8,667 bases of DNA from JBCCZC01 sp039188505. Lineage in GTDB: Bacteria > Pseudomonadota > Gammaproteobacteria > Xanthomonadales > SZUA-38. The notes below the pieces were generated by a model, which saw only the letters and a list, made by a program, of their open reading frames with translations, was not told the DNA's origin and searched no databases. Location: positions 1 through 8,667 of the forward strand of contig JBCCZC010000238.1 of the NCBI GenBank assembly GCA_039188505.1. Direction: 5' to 3'. Below are positions 1 through 6,499 of this stretch, one piece after another. A program made the translations under genes and the position numbers. Each line of letters begins with the position of its first letter. Position 1 is the stretch's first letter.

Positions 1-1440
1 CCCACCGGTGACATCCTCACCGACTCGCTTGTCCTGGTCTTCGACGAGATGGACGACCTCGGATACGTTTCCGGATCTACGGAAGATCGATTCCCCTTCG
101 ATGTGTGGGCAACCAACACGTCCGTTCTGGCGGCCGAGCGCTTCGCGTCGCCGGGGTCGCGGCGCAGCCAGATTTCGGTGAGTCCGCTCGCCGTGGTGGA
201 CAATCCTGATCAGAATCTATTGGCGCGCCGCAACTTCGACGCTGATAGCTTCGAAGACGAGTTCGAATTTCAGCTGGCTGATAGCGACATCCTGCGGTTT
301 GATTTCTGCGTGCCCTCGAAAAACGTGGATTGGTCCCTGCAGCTCCTTGTGAACAGCGTCACCTCAGGTCCGGACGGGGAACCCGAGGTGCGTCAGGCGG
401 CCGTCGCGTCGCTGAATGCCAGCCAGCTGCCGCTCCCTGATGTCTACCCGAGTCGGGATGGACAGTTCTACGTCATCGCCGTCTCCCAGAGCGCCGAGTC
501 GGTCGAGGATCTTCGGCAGGCGTATCGCAATGGCATGCAGAGCGAGCTCGTCGACGTCATCGTGCACCTGAAGATCCCCGAGCTTAATCTGCCCGCCGGC
601 ACGACGCCGCGCTTCACACTACGACGGCTCTGGTCGGAAAAGCCCGGCCGGGCCAGCGAGCCCGCGCTCGCGCGGGAGGGGATTACCGTCGGGGGACGCT
701 TTCGCCGCAATGACCCGGTCGAGGCCGACCCCGCACCATCACCGTCCTCTCCGCCCCATTCATCCCTTGTCGCCAACGCGCAAGGCGACTTCGACGACCT
801 CGTCGATGCCGTTGTCGCCGAGATCGAGCGGACTCAGGGCGCGCGACTCGTCAGCGATCAGCCGCTCGTGGCGGAGAACGGGACGGAATCAAGCACCTCG
901 GTCGCCGTCAACAGCTTCGAGGGTGGCGCGACGTGCCTGGCCGAAGAGGTCGACTGCGCCTTCGATGATTTGGAAGCGCTCTACCTCTGGCCCGGCGACT
1001 CGGTGGACCTCGACGCCGCCGACGACTTCTACGTCGTCGTGGGCCTCGACTACACGCGCCTGACGGGCCTGGGCGGCCCCATGGCCGATTCGGTCACGGT
1101 TGGCGCTTACATCGTGGATACGGGCGTCGAAGGCCTGTTCCAGCCCTTCGCCGAAGTCGGTACCGACAACTATCGCCTCCAGCCGCTCAACGGCTTCCTG
1201 GGCGACGCGACGTTGTCGGGCAATGTGGACGCTCTGGTCCCCAACGCCTTTGCCGTGCACATCGGCCGCCTGTGTGACCGGTTCAACCTCGCGGAAGTCT
1301 GTCTGAATCGAGACATCGTGAACGTTGGCGAGCGGTTTGTACCCCTTGTGAAGCTGATCCAGAATCCGGTCACGGGTATTCGGCCGGACGCAACGCAGGT
1401 TGTTGCGCCGCGCCTGCTTCGCTTCGAGATCGAGCGGTAG
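1..1440 (+). CDS. Acidic protein of unknown function, 5' end missing
   Basis: I do not recognise this protein. The reading frame is open from base 1, and the ATG at 49 has no convincing ribosome binding site, so the gene probably starts before the window; 479 residues are visible (numbered here from base 1). The chain is rich in Asp and Glu. A Pro/Ser-rich linker encoded at about 733-771 separates an N-terminal part (to about residue 240) from a C-terminal part (from about 258). Five cysteines are visible: C103, C312, C319, C425 and C434. The close pairs C312/C319 and C425/C434 would suit disulfides in an exported protein, but any signal peptide is outside the window. Alternating hydrophobic and polar stretches suggest mostly beta structure. 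It ends 7 bases before the small Tat gene, so it may be the upstream member of the same transcript. It could be an outer-surface or periplasmic protein; that is inference from composition and context only. Confidence 0.75.
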   Translation, partial: PTGDILTDSLVLVFDEMDDLGYVSGSTEDRFPFDVWATNTSVLAAERFASPGSRRSQISVSPLAVVDNPDQNLLARRNFDADSFEDEFEFQLADSDILRFDFCVPSKNVDWSLQLLVNSVTSGPDGEPEVRQAAVASLNASQLPLPDVYPSRDGQFYVIAVSQSAESVEDLRQAYRNGMQSELVDVIVHLKIPELNLPAGTTPRFTLRRLWSEKPGRASEPALAREGITVGGRFRRNDPVEADPAPSPSSPPHSSLVANAQGDFDDLVDAVVAEIERTQGARLVSDQPLVAENGTESSTSVAVNSFEGGATCLAEEVDCAFDDLEALYLWPGDSVDLDAADDFYVVVGLDYTRLTGLGGPMADSVTVGAYIVDTGVEGLFQPFAEVGTDNYRLQPLNGFLGDATLSGNVDALVPNAFAVHIGRLCDRFNLAEVCLNRDIVNVGERFVPLVKLIQNPVTGIRPDATQVVAPRLLRFEIER

Positions 1441-1447
1441 GGGCGGG

Positions 1448-1654
1448 ATGAACAGGAAGGAGCAGAAGGTGAATACGCCAGTGAGTCGCCGTCGATTTCT
1501 CTGCGCGGCGAGCGCAGTCGCGGTCATGACCGCAGCACCGCTTGCGGTCCGGTCGAGGGGCCGGGCATTCTTCGCGGTAGGCGTCGGGACCGTGGGCGCC
1601 CCGACCCGGCTCACCGGAAAACCGCGCAGGAACCAGAAGGGAGCGGCAGCATGA
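1448..1654 (+). CDS. Small protein with twin-arginine (Tat) signal
   Basis: This gene encodes 68 residues from ATG 1448. The N-terminus carries a Tat-type motif, S-R-R-R-F-L at residues 13-18, followed by a short Ala/Val-rich hydrophobic stretch at about 19-34, as expected for export of a folded protein or complex through the Tat translocase. No clean A-x-A cleavage site is placed after the hydrophobic stretch, so cleavage is uncertain. What follows is only about 34 residues, basic and Gly/Ala-rich, ending K-G-A-A-A, with no known domain. A GTG at 1469 (codon 8) has a better-spaced ribosome binding site (AAGGAG at 1457-1462) and would give a 61-residue product that keeps the whole Tat motif. 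The stop codon overlaps the next start as ATGA. It may be an exported peptide, an escort subunit giving a Tat signal to a partner such as the next protein, or a degraded leader. The reading is plausible but short. Confidence 0.55.
   Translation: MNRKEQKVNTPVSRRRFLCAASAVAVMTAAPLAVRSRGRAFFAVGVGTVGAPTRLTGKPRRNQKGAAA
1457..1462 (+). promoter_or_regulatory. Ribosome binding site for the alternative GTG start of the Tat gene
   Basis: AAGGAG lies 6 bases before GTG 1469, which is in frame with the Tat gene. ATG 1448 has only a G-rich run (1440-1447) right against it. The site therefore argues for a start at 1469; both starts keep the twin-arginine motif. Confidence 0.45.
1637..1643 (+). promoter_or_regulatory. 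Strong ribosome binding site for the 123-residue protein
   Basis: AAGGGAG ends 7 bases before ATG 1651. It lies inside the end of the Tat gene and is one of the best Shine-Dalgarno matches in the window. It supports an independent start at 1651 rather than a frameshifted continuation of the Tat gene, and it suggests this small protein is made in quantity. Confidence 0.65.
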
Positions 1655-2022
1655 GCACCGACCAGTTCCGCTTCTCGATCACCTATGGTCAGGCTGACGA
1701 CGCGAGTACCGACGGCGCCGTCGAGATCATGTTCGAGGAAGGCAACGAGACCGTCAGTCTCGTTGCGGACGTCGACGGTCGCCTTGACGCGGTCGGCGAT
1801 GCGGTGATGACCGGGCAGATCGCCTTGGGGGACGACTTCGGCGCAGATACGGTCCAGGTCCGCCTGGTCCGGACCTCCGAGACGACGATGCGAATCGTCT
1901 TCAGAATCTACGCCGAGTTCGTTGTCAGAGACGTGACCTATCCCGAGTTCTACTACGAGTCCTACGGCAACCGGCTTTTCAACGAAAGCGTGATCGAGGA
2001 CGTCCCGCTCAACTTCTCCTGA
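1651..2022 (+). CDS. Small acidic, lysine-free protein of unknown function
   Basis: The product is 123 residues long and of no family I recognise. It is strongly acidic and contains no lysine, cysteine, tryptophan or histidine. Alternating hydrophobic residues with Val/Ile-rich strands (for example around 24-40 and 66-95) predict a small beta-sandwich-like fold. Near the C-terminus is a tyrosine cluster, Y97, Y101, Y102 and Y105, with E99 and E103 between them. No signal peptide or membrane segment is visible. The start is well supported by AAGGGAG 7 bases upstream and by the ATGA overlap with the Tat gene; the stop overlaps the next ATG as TGATG. Its position between a Tat-signal peptide and sugar/sulfate transferases makes it a possible exported cargo (through the Tat partner) or a modified substrate, but this is inference from position. 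Confidence 0.7.
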   Translation: MSTDQFRFSITYGQADDASTDGAVEIMFEEGNETVSLVADVDGRLDAVGDAVMTGQIALGDDFGADTVQVRLVRTSETTMRIVFRIYAEFVVRDVTYPEFYYESYGNRLFNESVIEDVPLNFS

Positions 2023-3233
2023 TGGCCCCCTCGGTCGAAGGAAGGACGCCGGCCGTGCCGTTCCGAGCGAAGGCCTCCGGATGTATCGGGCGCCCGGCTT
2101 TCCAGCCGGAGCTGACGTATGCGGGCAAACCACTCGCAGGGCGTTTCATTCAGCTCTACGCCGTCGTGCACAATCGAGCGTCCCTTGCCAACGTCAGCCG
2201 CGGAATCGCCGAGTTTCTTTCGGTGTACAGCGGACCCGTTGGCGTCCAATCGATCACGGGTCTCGCACGACAATTGCCCGCCGGGTGCCGGGTCGGCACC
2301 GACGCTGCGGCGCCGATCGGCTTCTGCTATGCCACGCCGGACCTCGTCCGACCCCCGGCGCTGGCCCATGCCGTCCGCATCCTCGGTTTCGCCTGCGAAG
2401 CGGATCGCATACCGGATCGCTGGGTCGACACCTGCGCGGACTTCGATCTGATCGTCGTGCCGTCGCGTTACTGCGAGCGTGTGCTGCGGGCGTCGGGCGT
2501 GGAAAACGCGATCCTTGTCGCCCATCACGGCATCGGGCGGGCCTTCCGTCCGCGCCCCCGACCTCTCCGGGGCGCCGGACCCTTCGTGTTCTACTCGGTC
2601 GTCAACACGCGGATGCCCGACCGCAAGGGTCTCAGTCCGCTGCTCGAAGCATTCGCCGAGGAGTTCTCCGCCGAGAAGGTCACCCTTCACCTGCGCGGAC
2701 TCGATCATGACGTCCTGCGAGCCGCGCTGGCTTCGGCCGGGCTTGACGGTGATCGTCGCATACGACTGCTCGACGCAGACGCCGACGAGGAGGACTACGC
2801 CGCCCACTTTGCTCGGGTCGACTGTACGGTCCAGCCCTCGCGTGCGGAGGGCTTCGGGCTCGTGCCGCTCCAATCCATCGCCTCGGGCACGCCGGTCATC
2901 ACGCCCCAAGGGACGGGGCTGGCCGAGTACGTCACCGCCAGGAACGCCATCGTGCTGCCGGTGGGGCCCCTCGATGAGCCGCGTGATCCCTTCTACACGG
3001 CTGGACGTCAGCCCACCATTCTGGTCGACGACGTCCGGCGCTGCCTGCGGCTCGCCTTCGAGAACCCCGGCGCGGAACGCGCAAGGGCCCTGGCCGCGTC
3101 TTCGGGGCTGCGTCGCGAATTCTCCTGGGCAAGGGTCACGCGGCCGCTCGGCAAACTGCTCCTGCAGCTCGGTAACCTCCCGGACGCGACGGATCGAGCG
3201 AAGCTACTCGAGCCGCTGACCCGTCGGCGCTGA
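2022..3233 (+). CDS. GT4-like glycosyltransferase (GT-B fold)
   Basis: This 403-residue protein has the size and layout of a family 4 glycosyltransferase, which moves a sugar from a nucleotide donor to a glycan acceptor at the cytoplasmic side of the membrane. The N-terminal lobe starts near residue 38 and ends around V-P-S-R-Y-C, a common feature at the end of the acceptor lobe. The donor lobe shows the R201-K202-G203 motif and the signature E-G-F-G-L at 276-280 followed by S-G-T-P-V-I. In the usual E-x7-E signature the second glutamate is replaced: E276 is followed eight residues later by Q284. The ATG at 2022 overlaps the upstream stop (TGATG) but has no ribosome binding site; the in-frame GTG at 2055 does, which would shorten the product to 392 residues. 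Donor sugar and linkage cannot be read from the sequence. Confidence 0.88.
   Translation: MAPSVEGRTPAVPFRAKASGCIGRPAFQPELTYAGKPLAGRFIQLYAVVHNRASLANVSRGIAEFLSVYSGPVGVQSITGLARQLPAGCRVGTDAAAPIGFCYATPDLVRPPALAHAVRILGFACEADRIPDRWVDTCADFDLIVVPSRYCERVLRASGVENAILVAHHGIGRAFRPRPRPLRGAGPFVFYSVVNTRMPDRKGLSPLLEAFAEEFSAEKVTLHLRGLDHDVLRAALASAGLDGDRRIRLLDADADEEDYAAHFARVDCTVQPSRAEGFGLVPLQSIASGTPVITPQGTGLAEYVTARNAIVLPVGPLDEPRDPFYTAGRQPTILVDDVRRCLRLAFENPGAERARALAASSGLRREFSWARVTRPLGKLLLQLGNLPDATDRAKLLEPLTRRR
2037..2046 (+). promoter_or_regulatory. Ribosome binding site for the alternative GTG start of the first glycosyltransferase
   Basis: GAAGGAAGGA lies 8 bases before GTG 2055, in frame with the gene (codon 12). 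ATG 2022 has no such site and would depend on coupling through the TGATG overlap. No recognisable domain lies before residue 38, so either start gives a complete enzyme. Confidence 0.45.
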
Positions 3234-3239
3234 GACACG

Positions 3240-4139
3240 GTGCGCCTCGACTTTCTCATTGCGGGATTCAGCAAGTGCGGTACCACGACGCTGTGCGACC
3301 TGCTCGGGCAGCATCCAGAGCTGTTCATGGCGCCGCGAAAGGACGCGCCCGTGCTGCATCGGCTCGGAGCGCATACAGCACAGACCGCGTTCATGGAGAG
3401 ATTCATCGGTGCGCGGAAAGGGCAGCGCTGGGGCTATGGGACGATCTGGGCGACCGACCATCAGTTCGAGGAAGCCGCGCGCGATCAGCTTCTACGCCTG
3501 TGCCCGGAGGTCAGATTGATCTTTCTGGCACGGGATCCGCTGCGCCGGATCGAGTCCTCCTTCCGGGAGTACCATCACAACCGCATGCAGCTGAGTAGAC
3601 GGTTCCCGTACACCCTGAACGCAGCCTTCGATCGCCGCCCAGAACTCCTCAGCAACTCCTGCTATGCGGAGCGCTATGCCAACTATTCCGACGCGTTTTC
3701 ACCGGCCCAGTGCCTGGTGATTCTCCTGGAGGACCTGGCGGCCGACCAGGCAGGGCAGCTCCGGCGCTGCTTCGAGTTCCTGGGCGTTGACGCCGACTTC
3801 GTCCCCGTGAAGCAGGAGCGGCTCAATCGGGGCACCAGCAAGCTCCAGGACACGCCGGCACTCCGTGAGCTGCGGCGGGCCGATCCGGTCATCGACGCCG
3901 CCCTGCTGCGGATTCCCTTCGACATCCAGACTCAGTTCCTTCCCACGCTCGGCTATCGGCGACCCTTTCCAGCGGTGCCGATCGCCTGGAGCGATGCCGC
4001 CTTCGATCGCCTGTTCCCGGAAGTGACCACCAGCGCCACCCGCTTCCTCGAAGGACTCGGTCGACCGCTCTCGGTCTGGCCACGCTTCGAGCGACTGATC
4101 GCCGGCGACCGCCGCTACGAATTCGGCGGTGAACCCTGA
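3240..4139 (+). CDS. PAPS-dependent sulfotransferase
   Basis: The 299-residue product is a complete sulfotransferase, transferring sulfate from PAPS to a hydroxyl or amino group, here probably on a sugar. The 5'-phosphosulfate loop is at residues 9-18 (G-F-S-K-C-G-T-T-T-L) with K12 in the usual catalytic/PAPS-binding place. The 3'-phosphate site is R98-D-P followed by S106, the usual R-x7-S spacing. The C-terminal third has the pattern L-E-D-L and F-L-G-V typical of carbohydrate sulfotransferases (Sulfotransfer_1/3 type, resembling heparan N-sulfotransferase domains). Translation starts at GTG 3240, six bases after the previous stop; this places the loop at the extreme N-terminus, as usual for the family, and no earlier in-frame start would be needed. 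The stop overlaps the next ATG (TGATG). There is no signal peptide, so it acts in the cytoplasm. The exact acceptor is unknown. Confidence 0.88.
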   Translation: MRLDFLIAGFSKCGTTTLCDLLGQHPELFMAPRKDAPVLHRLGAHTAQTAFMERFIGARKGQRWGYGTIWATDHQFEEAARDQLLRLCPEVRLIFLARDPLRRIESSFREYHHNRMQLSRRFPYTLNAAFDRRPELLSNSCYAERYANYSDAFSPAQCLVILLEDLAADQAGQLRRCFEFLGVDADFVPVKQERLNRGTSKLQDTPALRELRRADPVIDAALLRIPFDIQTQFLPTLGYRRPFPAVPIAWSDAAFDRLFPEVTTSATRFLEGLGRPLSVWPRFERLIAGDRRYEFGGEP

Positions 4140-6499
4140 TGGCGAAGATCGGGTTCCGACGCGCCACGCCATCGCCGCTCGCCGCGCCATCGCTGACGCG
4201 CTGGCACAATACGGGCTGGCTCGACGAGGAGCGCAAGCCCGGCGCGCCGGAATCCGCCTGGGGTCCCTGGCAGGGGCGCTTCGACTGGGTGCTCGACGGC
4301 AACGCGGAGCGCCGCACGCTGCTCGCCAATACGGACGCGGAACCTCGCTCCCTGTTTCTCCGCAGCGGCGATCTGTCAGTAGCGGTGAAGCAGGTGCTGC
4401 CGCGGCTGACGGCGGCGACCGTGGTCTACCTGGCGCGGGATGAGGTCCGGCTTACGGAGAAGATCCAGGACCTGCAGCAGCTCCTCGAGCATCCGCGGGT
4501 TTCCAGAGTATTCGCGGAGAACGTCACGGTCGACGTCCCGGGGCTGACGGCGATGCCTGTGGGCTTCCGCACGCGCGAGCTGGTGACCCACCAGGGCGGG
4601 GCGGACTTCGAGGCACAGCGCAGCATCATCAGCCAGGAGAGCAAACGTCGAACGGTCCTCGTGGTGAAGCACCCGGAGTTCGAGGACGAGCGAGACTCCG
4701 GGCGGCTGCGCGCTCTGGGGCTGATGATGCGCAAGGAGCTCCTCCTCGCGCGACGCCGCTTCGGAAACGAGCTCGGCCTGCCGCTCTGGCGGGAGCTGAG
4801 CCACCAGCGTTTCGCGCTCATGGGCTGGGGCCTGGAGCGCGACACGTCGCTCCCGTGGCAGGCGCTCGGCCTGGGGACCATCCCGATTCTCCGCCGATCC
4901 CGCGCCAACGCGGTCTACGCAGATCTTCCAGTGCTGCTCATCGACGACCTTCGGGAGCTTACTGCCGCCGGTCTCGATCAGCGGTGGCGGGAGCTCTCAC
5001 CGCGCCTCGCGGATACCGACGCGCTCCACCCGGACTTCTGGTGGCACCGCATCGCCCGGCACCTGCGGCCGCTGCGGCGCGCCTTCCTGGTTGTCGGCCC
5101 CGAGTCCAGCGGAACGCACTTCGTGACGGAGATGCTCATCGCGGCCGGCTGCCACGGTCACGCCGGAGATCATCCGGACTGGGAATCGGGCTGGACCGAG
5201 GGTATCGAGGATACGCAGCCCTGGGACCACACCCCGCCGACCACGGAGGACCCGGTCGTCTGGCGGAAGAGCGTCCCGCACGGCGGCGCCTGGCCCGACC
5301 TCACCCGCGTAGCTCGGGGCCTCGTCAACGGGGGCTACGCGGTCACGATGCTCGTCGTGAACCGGGACCCGCTGGCTACCGCGCCCTCGCAACTCCGTTG
5401 GAAGCATGTCCGAGACCTGTCGACGGGCTTCGGGCAGATCGAACGCGCTCTCGCCCACTGCTATGCCCAGGCGAGGGCGGCCGATGTCCCGACGGTGACG
5501 GTGAGCTACGAGGCGCTGATCGGCAGCGACGCCGCGCGACGGCTGCTGCTGGGCCGCTTGCGGCTCGATGCCCGGGGCGCCTTCCTTGAGATCCGCCAGC
5601 GAAACGAGGATCGCTACCGCGAGCTCGAGGTAGCGCTTGCGGCGGAGGCACCGAAGGTTGCCGCGTTTCCGGAGCACTGGTTTCCGGTATCGGCGGAGCG
5701 GTGGCTGGAGACGGCCCGCCGCGTTCGCGAAGGCCAGCGGCGCATGGCGGAGCGTCGCGTCCTCATCTGCGGCATCGCGCGCAACATTGCCGCGACCTTC
5801 GAGCGTACGCATGGCTGGCTCGAGCGGCTCGGTCAGGCCTTCGACGATTACCGGATCTTCGTCTTCGAAAGCGATTCCGACGACGCCACGCCGCAGCTTC
5901 TCCAAGCATGGGCCGCGGGCCATCACCACGTGACGGTCCGATCGGCGTCTTTCGGTCATCCGCGTTGGACACGGGATGCGAATCCCGAACGCCTGGCGGC
6001 CCTGGCGACCTGCCGCAACCAGTACCTCGACCACGCGGCCAGCACGCCTTTTCCCTTCGATCTCCTGCTGGTCGTCGATCTGGACCTCCCGGACGGCGCC
6101 AGCCATGCGGGCGTCGCCCACTCCCTGTCTTTCGACGGTTGGGATGTCATCGCCAGCAACGGTTTACTCCTCCCACCCGACGGGCCTCCCGATCTGGATC
6201 CCATGCACTTCGACGCTTTCGCCTTTCGCCCCGTGCCGGGCGATGGTCCCGGCACCTTCTCCGAGATCAATGCGCTTCGCTTCGAGCGAGGCGCAGCGCT
6301 CGTATCGGTCGGCTCGGCCTTCGGCGGTCTCGCGCTCTACAGCCGCCATGCCGCGTTGAGCGGTGCGCGCTACGACGGCCCGGACTGCGAGCACGTCGTC
6401 TTCCACGAGGCACTCCGAGATCGGGGCTACGCGCGACAATTCCTGAATCCTCACCAGGTGGTCATCCATCGTGGAAGCCCCTGGGAAGCGGACCGATGA
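4139..6499 (+). CDS. Three-domain fusion: exostosin-like, sulfotransferase and GT-A-like glycosyltransferase
   Basis: This 786-residue protein appears to join three enzymes. Residues about 60-290 resemble exostosin/GT47-like proteins: a region near 75-145 followed by F225-A-L-M-G-W-G, W240-Q-A-L-G-L-G-T-I-P-I and a Y-x-D-L-P-V-L-L-I-D-D segment. The usual acidic/His-Arg residues of that motif are only partly kept. Residues about 313-530 form a sulfotransferase: G320-P-E-S-S-G-T-H327 is the phosphosulfate loop and R409-D-P with S417 gives the 3'-phosphate site. No lysine is present in the loop. Residues about 539-786 look like a GT-A glycosyltransferase related to the CAP59/Anp1 type: C-G-I-A-R-N at 544-549, F-E-S-D-S-D-D, and the metal-binding D647-L-D649. 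The start follows a weak GGTGA ribosome binding site and overlaps the previous stop; the stop overlaps the next ATG (ATGA). The middle domain is the surest, the outer two are fold-level assignments. No frame break is seen, so the fusion looks genuine. Confidence 0.82.
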   Translation: MAKIGFRRATPSPLAAPSLTRWHNTGWLDEERKPGAPESAWGPWQGRFDWVLDGNAERRTLLANTDAEPRSLFLRSGDLSVAVKQVLPRLTAATVVYLARDEVRLTEKIQDLQQLLEHPRVSRVFAENVTVDVPGLTAMPVGFRTRELVTHQGGADFEAQRSIISQESKRRTVLVVKHPEFEDERDSGRLRALGLMMRKELLLARRRFGNELGLPLWRELSHQRFALMGWGLERDTSLPWQALGLGTIPILRRSRANAVYADLPVLLIDDLRELTAAGLDQRWRELSPRLADTDALHPDFWWHRIARHLRPLRRAFLVVGPESSGTHFVTEMLIAAGCHGHAGDHPDWESGWTEGIEDTQPWDHTPPTTEDPVVWRKSVPHGGAWPDLTRVARGLVNGGYAVTMLVVNRDPLATAPSQLRWKHVRDLSTGFGQIERALAHCYAQARAADVPTVTVSYEALIGSDAARRLLLGRLRLDARGAFLEIRQRNEDRYRELEVALAAEAPKVAAFPEHWFPVSAERWLETARRVREGQRRMAERRVLICGIARNIAATFERTHGWLERLGQAFDDYRIFVFESDSDDATPQLLQAWAAGHHHVTVRSASFGHPRWTRDANPERLAALATCRNQYLDHAASTPFPFDLLLVVDLDLPDGASHAGVAHSLSFDGWDVIASNGLLLPPDGPPDLDPMHFDAFAFRPVPGDGPGTFSEINALRFERGAALVSVGSAFGGLALYSRHAALSGARYDGPDCEHVVFHEALRDRGYARQFLNPHQVVIHRGSPWEADR

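Noticed and set aside
1..2022. N-x-S/T sequons in the two unknown proteins as glycosylation sites
   Set aside because: A handful occur, about as many as chance predicts, and only one (N-E-T near residue 32 of the 123-residue protein) has the acidic residue at -2 preferred by bacterial PglB-type enzymes.
1448..2022. Tat gene and the 123-residue gene as one frameshifted gene
   Set aside because: The second gene has its own strong ribosome binding site and the ATGA overlap typical of coupled genes, so two separate genes is the simpler reading.
889..2133. Long reverse-strand open frame (414 codons)
   Set aside because: It lies across three better supported forward genes, has no recognisable domain, and is the kind of antisense frame common in GC-rich DNA.
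5701..6495. Upstream extension of the second GT4-like gene
   Set aside because: This part is an Arg/Pro/Ser-rich out-of-frame reading of the fusion gene; the glycosyltransferase similarity begins at 6496, where the ATGA overlap lies.
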